From Rickettsiales bacterium (GTDB lineage: Bacteria > Pseudomonadota > Alphaproteobacteria > Rickettsiales > UBA998), in the NCBI GenBank assembly GCA_028279475.1, contig JANQNR010000008.1:1-36102 (forward strand): a stretch of 36,102 bases of DNA. The letters are read 5' to 3'. This document shows, in pieces, positions 33,055 through 36,102 of this stretch. The notes under the pieces are model-generated. The model ran no database searches and had not been told where the DNA came from. It saw only the letters and a program-made list of their open reading frames with translations. Within the stretch, counting starts at the first letter, position 1. The number at the start of each line of letters is the position of its first letter. The position numbers and the translations under genes are program-made.

Positions 33055-33789
33055 TTACTGCCCCCTGTTTCTTTCCAGCACCAACAAGGTCACAAACAAC
33101 CAGAACAGAATCATCGTCAGGAAATAGACCAGGCTGTGCAACTCCAGCACGCCCTGCGTGATTTCCTGGAAATTACTAATCACACTGAGTGAGACAATTG
33201 CCTGTACCAGCCATTGCGGCACCCAGCTTTCAATAAAGGCCACCACCAGCGAATATCCGGCCATCACGAATAACAGGCTGACGGATGCACTAAGGATAAA
33301 AGCAATCACCTGATTGCGTGTCACTGCCGACATGGCGCTGCCCAGCGCAATATACGCTCCAGCCATCAGCAAACTACCCAGATACCCCGCCGCAATCACG
33401 CCATTATCCGGATTCCCCAGATAATTCACCGTGACCCATAATGGCAATGTCCCGGCCAGTGCCAGCGCTACAAACAGCCACGCAGCCAAAAACTTGCCAA
33501 GCACCAACTGCCACAACTCGACTGGCAACGTATACAGAAACTCGACCGTCCCGCTGCGGCGCTCTTCCGCCCACAGGCGCATACTAACCGCCGGCACCAG
33601 GAACAAATAGAGCCATGGATGCCACTGGAAAAACGGCATTATATCGGCAACGCCACGCTCAAAATAATTCCCCAGATAAAAGGTAAACCCACCTGTTGCC
33701 AGTAGGAATACTACGATAAACACATAGGCCACCGGCGTCTGAAAATAGCCTAGCAATTCACGCCGAAAGATCGCCCCCACCTCATGCAT
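33055..33789 (-). CDS. ABC transporter permease, GldF-like (ABC-2 family)
   Basis: A 244-residue integral membrane protein with six helices. It has the ABC-2 features RRELLGYFQTPVAYVFIVVFL, FLVPAVSMRLWAEERRSGTVEFLYTLPV (the conserved cytoplasmic loop) and GSAMSAVTRNQVIAFILSASVSLLF. ATG 33789 is used; the frame is open to 33903 but those residues are antisense-like and lie inside the ATPase gene. It overlaps the ATPase 3' end by 8 bases, with GGGAG upstream. Together with the ATPase it forms the transporter core. Confidence 0.92.
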   Translation of the reverse strand: MHEVGAIFRRELLGYFQTPVAYVFIVVFLLATGGFTFYLGNYFERGVADIMPFFQWHPWLYLFLVPAVSMRLWAEERRSGTVEFLYTLPVELWQLVLGKFLAAWLFVALALAGTLPLWVTVNYLGNPDNGVIAAGYLGSLLMAGAYIALGSAMSAVTRNQVIAFILSASVSLLFVMAGYSLVVAFIESWVPQWLVQAIVSLSVISNFQEITQGVLELHSLVYFLTMILFWLFVTLLVLERNRGQ

Positions 33790-34522
33790 GGCTTCTCTCC
33801 CTGCCTTTGGCCAGTTCACAGAAAATATCATCCAGACTGTCTTTTTTATAACGACTGCGCAGCTCTTTCGGTGTGCCATCTGCGACCGTTTTACCATCAG
33901 CAATGATCAGCGCGCGGGAGCACACCGCATCCACTTCTTCCAAAATATGTGTCGAGATGATAATTGCCTTCTCTTTCGCCATCTGCTTGATGAGTCCACG
34001 CACTTCCCGCTTTTGTAAGGGGTCTAACCCGTCGGTTGGCTCGTCCAACACCAGCACATCGGGTTCATGCACCAGTGCTTGCGCCATGCCGACCCGTCGC
34101 TTAAATCCTTTGGAAAGCGTCTCAATTGGCTGATATAGCACCGACTCCAGGTTCAGATGCGCCACCACCTTGTCATATTGCGCCTTAAAGAAGGAGGCAG
34201 GGAGTTTGCGAATATCGGCAATGAAACGCAGCAGTTGGTGCGGTGTCATTTCCGGATAGAGCGGTGCCCCCTCCGGTAAGTACCCAATATGGCGCTGCGC
34301 TTCTACCGGTGAACGCCAGACATCCAGCCCCGCCACCTCGACGGAACCAGCACTCGGCGGCAAGTAGCCGGTAATCATCCGCATGGTCGTAGTTTTCCCG
34401 GCACCGTTCGGCCCCAAAAAACCTAACACCTCCCCCTTGGCTACTTCCAGCGACACATCCTGCACTGCCTTTAAGCCTGAGAAATCCTTATGTAACGCTG
34501 ATGCTTTAACGAAGACATCCAT
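33782..34522 (-). CDS. ABC transporter ATP-binding protein, GldA-like
   Basis: ATPase that drives the neighbouring permease. The 246-residue protein has Walker A GPNGAGKT at 37-44, the Q-loop region GYLPEGAPLYPEMT, signature LSKGF at 136-140, Walker B VLVLDEP with catalytic Glu161 and the H-loop His192. The GYLPEGAPLYPEM stretch is typical of the GldA/NatA-type branch. It is the first gene of a five-gene operon (ATPase, permease, GldG-like, DUF4340, Ppx/GppA) with a good promoter at 34548-34575. Confidence 0.95.
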   Translation of the reverse strand: MDVFVKASALHKDFSGLKAVQDVSLEVAKGEVLGFLGPNGAGKTTTMRMITGYLPPSAGSVEVAGLDVWRSPVEAQRHIGYLPEGAPLYPEMTPHQLLRFIADIRKLPASFFKAQYDKVVAHLNLESVLYQPIETLSKGFKRRVGMAQALVHEPDVLVLDEPTDGLDPLQKREVRGLIKQMAKEKAIIISTHILEEVDAVCSRALIIADGKTVADGTPKELRSRYKKDSLDDIFCELAKGRERSHA

Positions 34523-34547
34523 AATGGTTCATCCCTATCGTCCTCGC

Positions 34548-34575
34548 AATGTAGAACGACGACGAGGCATGTCAA
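34548..34575 (-). promoter_or_regulatory. Promoter of the Gld-like ABC operon
   Basis: On the minus strand, a perfect -35 TTGACA (34575..34570), a 16-base spacer and TACATT (34553..34548). The predicted start is about 34541, leaving a leader of about 20 bases with AGGG before the ATPase ATG at 34522. Confidence 0.7.
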
Positions 34576-34580
34576 GGAAG

Positions 34581-35546
34581 CTAGTTTAAAAAGTGGTGTC
34601 CACCAGGTGAGTTTTGCCGCCCCTGCCCCACATAATCACGCCATTTTTGTGGATCAGCGCCGGGTAGTGGCTCTGCTGGCGTCTGATGGGCATCGGCTAT
34701 CAGGGTGTCGCGGGCATTATCGACCGCCTTCTCCAGATAACTACCATGCATATCGCGAATATTGATGCCATTGACCGAGTAGCGTGATTTATTGCTATTG
34801 GCGAATTGCTCACCAACACTGGGGTCTTTCACAATATGCTTGCTATTGACCCACTCAAGTGTCGCCAGGTCATCCCCTCCCTCGACTGCTGGAAATTCTG
34901 CTTTTTTTCCAGTCAACCCTACACTGTAAATGACATTGGTTGAGTGTTTCTCTTCCTTGTTGTTTCGTATATCGCTATCAACCCCTAAGACATCCAGCTT
35001 AATCCCTTTCAGATTCAGTCCCGTTTCTTCCTGAAACTCACGCCGTGCCGTATGCTCCAATGTTTGATCATATTGTTTTTTCTTACCGCGCATCCCCTTC
35101 GGTGACGGAACCTCCATATATCCACCGGGCGCAATATAGTCTCCCAATCCTTTCTCAGGACGTTTGGGGTCAATATATTTTCGCCCCAGCAATGTATAGA
35201 TTTCACGAGTCTCAGGGTCGGTTACCGTCACAATCACCGTCGCACCTGGTGAACTTTTGAGATAACGATCCACATAAAGATGCGATGGCTTCCCGCCCAT
35301 CGTATTTTGTAAACGCGCGCCTTGTGAGGGAACCTTAGTTTGATTCGCCAGCTCAACACAGAGTGATTCACGCAGTTTTGGCGCATCTGGGTGATCGTTG
35401 ACCAGTCCAAGAATATGATTATAAAGCGCCTGCGGATCCTCAGGCACTGCCTGCTGCACTGCTTCGGGCACACGCTGCTGTGGCGCATAAATCGCACCGA
35501 TTTGCGCGGTAGTTCCAGGCCGATAGGGTTCAAGCGTTTTCATCAT
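34581..35546 (-). CDS. NUDIX hydrolase-domain protein with long flanks
   Basis: NUDIX enzymes cleave nucleoside diphosphates linked to other groups. In this 321-residue protein an N-terminal helical part (1-95) precedes a NUDIX fold at about 100-240: TVIVTVTDPETREIYTLLGR, GDYIAPGGYME, then the box end REFQEETGLNL. Between GG and REFQEETG there is an insert of about 14 mostly basic residues (SPKGMRGKKKQYD), and the first box glutamate appears to be Gln or displaced. The three box residues REF-EE that bind metal are intact. The C-terminus (about 245-321) is polar and unrecognised. TAGGAT precedes ATG 35546. Substrate unknown. It lies upstream of the Gld-like operon but that has its own promoter. 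Confidence 0.78.
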   Translation of the reverse strand: MMKTLEPYRPGTTAQIGAIYAPQQRVPEAVQQAVPEDPQALYNHILGLVNDHPDAPKLRESLCVELANQTKVPSQGARLQNTMGGKPSHLYVDRYLKSSPGATVIVTVTDPETREIYTLLGRKYIDPKRPEKGLGDYIAPGGYMEVPSPKGMRGKKKQYDQTLEHTARREFQEETGLNLKGIKLDVLGVDSDIRNNKEEKHSTNVIYSVGLTGKKAEFPAVEGGDDLATLEWVNSKHIVKDPSVGEQFANSNKSRYSVNGINIRDMHGSYLEKAVDNARDTLIADAHQTPAEPLPGADPQKWRDYVGQGRQNSPGGHHFLN

Positions 35547-35654
35547 AGTATCCTACCCCTAATTGTAAGGGATTTAGCGCAAGAAACAACGTATTGTATT
35601 TGAACTTTTTATGACAGGATAATGTGTACGTCATACCATTCACACGAGTATCCG
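35547..35654. other. Upstream region of the NUDIX gene
   Basis: No coding frame or RNA gene is seen. This stretch and the repeat after it make up the 348-base gap between the NUDIX start and the EF-hand gene. It should hold the NUDIX promoter (minus strand), but I see no clear -35/-10 pair. Confidence 0.3.
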
Positions 35655-35800
35655 CTCTCCCCTTGCGGGAGAGCAGCAGAGTCAAGGCGACAACGGCGCC
35701 GAAGACGATGCGTGAGGGGTCAATACCAACCACATTATAACCCCTCACCCAATCGGACGGCGCTACGCTTGTCCTCTTGGACTCTCCCGCAAGGGGAGAG
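35655..35800. repeat. 146-bp palindromic repeat element
   Basis: The ends are CTCTCCCCTTGCGGGAGAG (35655-35673) and CTCTCCCGCAAGGGGAGAG (35782-35800), reverse complements of each other and each also a self-hairpin. Inside, GTGAGGGGT (35712-35720) pairs with ACCCCTCAC (35740-35748). This is the common CTCTCCCGCAAGGGGAGAG type of dispersed palindromic repeat seen in alphaproteobacterial intergenic DNA. It encodes no protein. Confidence 0.85.
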
Positions 35801-35835
35801 TGGAAGGCACAACAAGATTGGAAGACTAAAGAACA

Positions 35836-35864
35836 TTGAACAAATGTTAATTATGTGGTACGAT
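35836..35864 (+). promoter_or_regulatory. Candidate promoter of the EF-hand gene
   Basis: TTGAAC (35836-35841), a 17-base spacer and TACGAT (35859-35864), about 30 bases before the ATG at 35895. A reasonable sigma-70-like match. Confidence 0.45.
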
Positions 35865-35894
35865 GAAAGCCTGACGTTGATTTGAGACAAAATT

Positions 35895-36102
35895 ATGTCT
35901 ACACCTTCTTCCGACCAAGATCGTATCATAGAAAAAGTTTTGAACCGTTTCGACGCAACAAACGTCGGAACTCTTGGAGTACTTGAAAAGGCTCTGTTAG
36001 AACCAGGCATTGTTACATTAAGCTAGATATGAATTGAGCTTGAAGTTGAATCCGTCATTGATGCGCTTGACAGCAATGGCGATGGCAGCATTGAGCGTTT
36101 TG
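35895..36102 (+). pseudogene. EF-hand protein gene interrupted by two in-frame stops, runs off the window
   Basis: ATG 35895 opens a frame of 43 residues ending in TAG at 36024-36026; TGA follows at 36030-36032. The same frame then continues to the window end. Before the stops lies a degenerate EF-hand loop DATNVGTLGVLE (D at 1, G at 6, L at 8, E at 12). After them lies a canonical loop start DSNGDGSIERF. The two loops are 39 codons apart, close to the spacing of paired EF-hands, which argues they were one protein. No in-frame start codon lies between the stops and the second loop. Other genes here use TAG and TGA as stops, so recoding is unlikely. A sequencing error is possible. Confidence 0.55.

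Noticed and set aside
36024..36032. Stop-codon recoding (selenocysteine or pyrrolysine) in the EF-hand gene
   Set aside because: Two different stops lie within three codons, no SECIS-like stem is apparent, and TAG/TGA end normal genes elsewhere in the window.
1..36102. CRISPR array, toxin-antitoxin pair, restriction system, integrase or transposase
   Set aside because: No regularly spaced direct repeats and no recognisable proteins of these classes were found on either strand.

Overview
The window reads as chromosomal DNA of an aerobic Gram-negative alphaproteobacterium. The evidence is the DUF1013/TrcR-type regulator, a ubiquinol-cytochrome c chaperone family gene beside bamE, the divergent Tim44-like/secB pair, the phoH-ybeY-corC-lnt block and an alphaproteobacterial NAD kinase. 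Lnt, BamE, an OmpA-family protein and a TPR protein indicate a normal outer membrane. CcmC, HemJ, FdxA and the bc1-assembly chaperone indicate a respiratory chain with c-type cytochromes. I cannot assign a genus. Genes are tightly packed, with many 4-base stop/start overlaps. Most of the window is housekeeping, with small accessory pieces and palindromic repeats in the gaps.

Layout. 1-657: the 5' part of an RTX-type calcium-binding gene (minus strand, apparently frameshifted, running off the window) and a small conserved protein. 835-3395: ccmC-fdxA, the converging pair holC/ubiquinol-cytochrome c chaperone, and bamE. 3414-8438: a 62-residue orphan, a large TPR protein, a glycosyltransferase plus rfbC pair, a gene-poor gap with a candidate small RNA, and a membrane-anchored amidase. 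8645-12931 (minus): rplS, trmD (no rimM beside it), a small membrane protein, hemJ, an inactive-transglutaminase/7TM protein and a Tim44-like protein. 13088-18028 (plus): secB, a small orphan with a strong terminator, a nitrilase-family amidase, tRNA-Ser, an orphan membrane protein, an OmpA-like protein and NAD kinase.

18120-20384 (minus): a two-gene operon of unknown function and a flavin oxidoreductase with a C-terminal cysteine cluster. 20502-22842 (plus): rpiB, glyA, nrdR. 22881-23864 (minus): a small orphan with its own terminator, and trcR. 24118-28885 (plus): phoH, ybeY, corC, lnt, aat. 28744-34522 (minus): a five-gene operon of GldA/GldF/GldG-like ABC components, a DUF4340 protein and a Ppx/GppA phosphatase, with a good promoter; its last gene overlaps aat tail to tail. 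34581-35546 (minus): a NUDIX protein. The window ends with a 146-bp palindromic repeat and an EF-hand gene broken by two in-frame stops.

The observations most worth a second look are the structured RNA candidate at 7201-7374, the multi-hairpin element with tRNA-Ser-like segments just upstream of tRNA-Ser (15142-15270), the 19661-20384 operon, the long aat/ppx convergent overlap, and the damaged calcium-binding genes (RTX and EF-hand) at the two ends. I found no CRISPR array, integrase, transposase or clear defence system.
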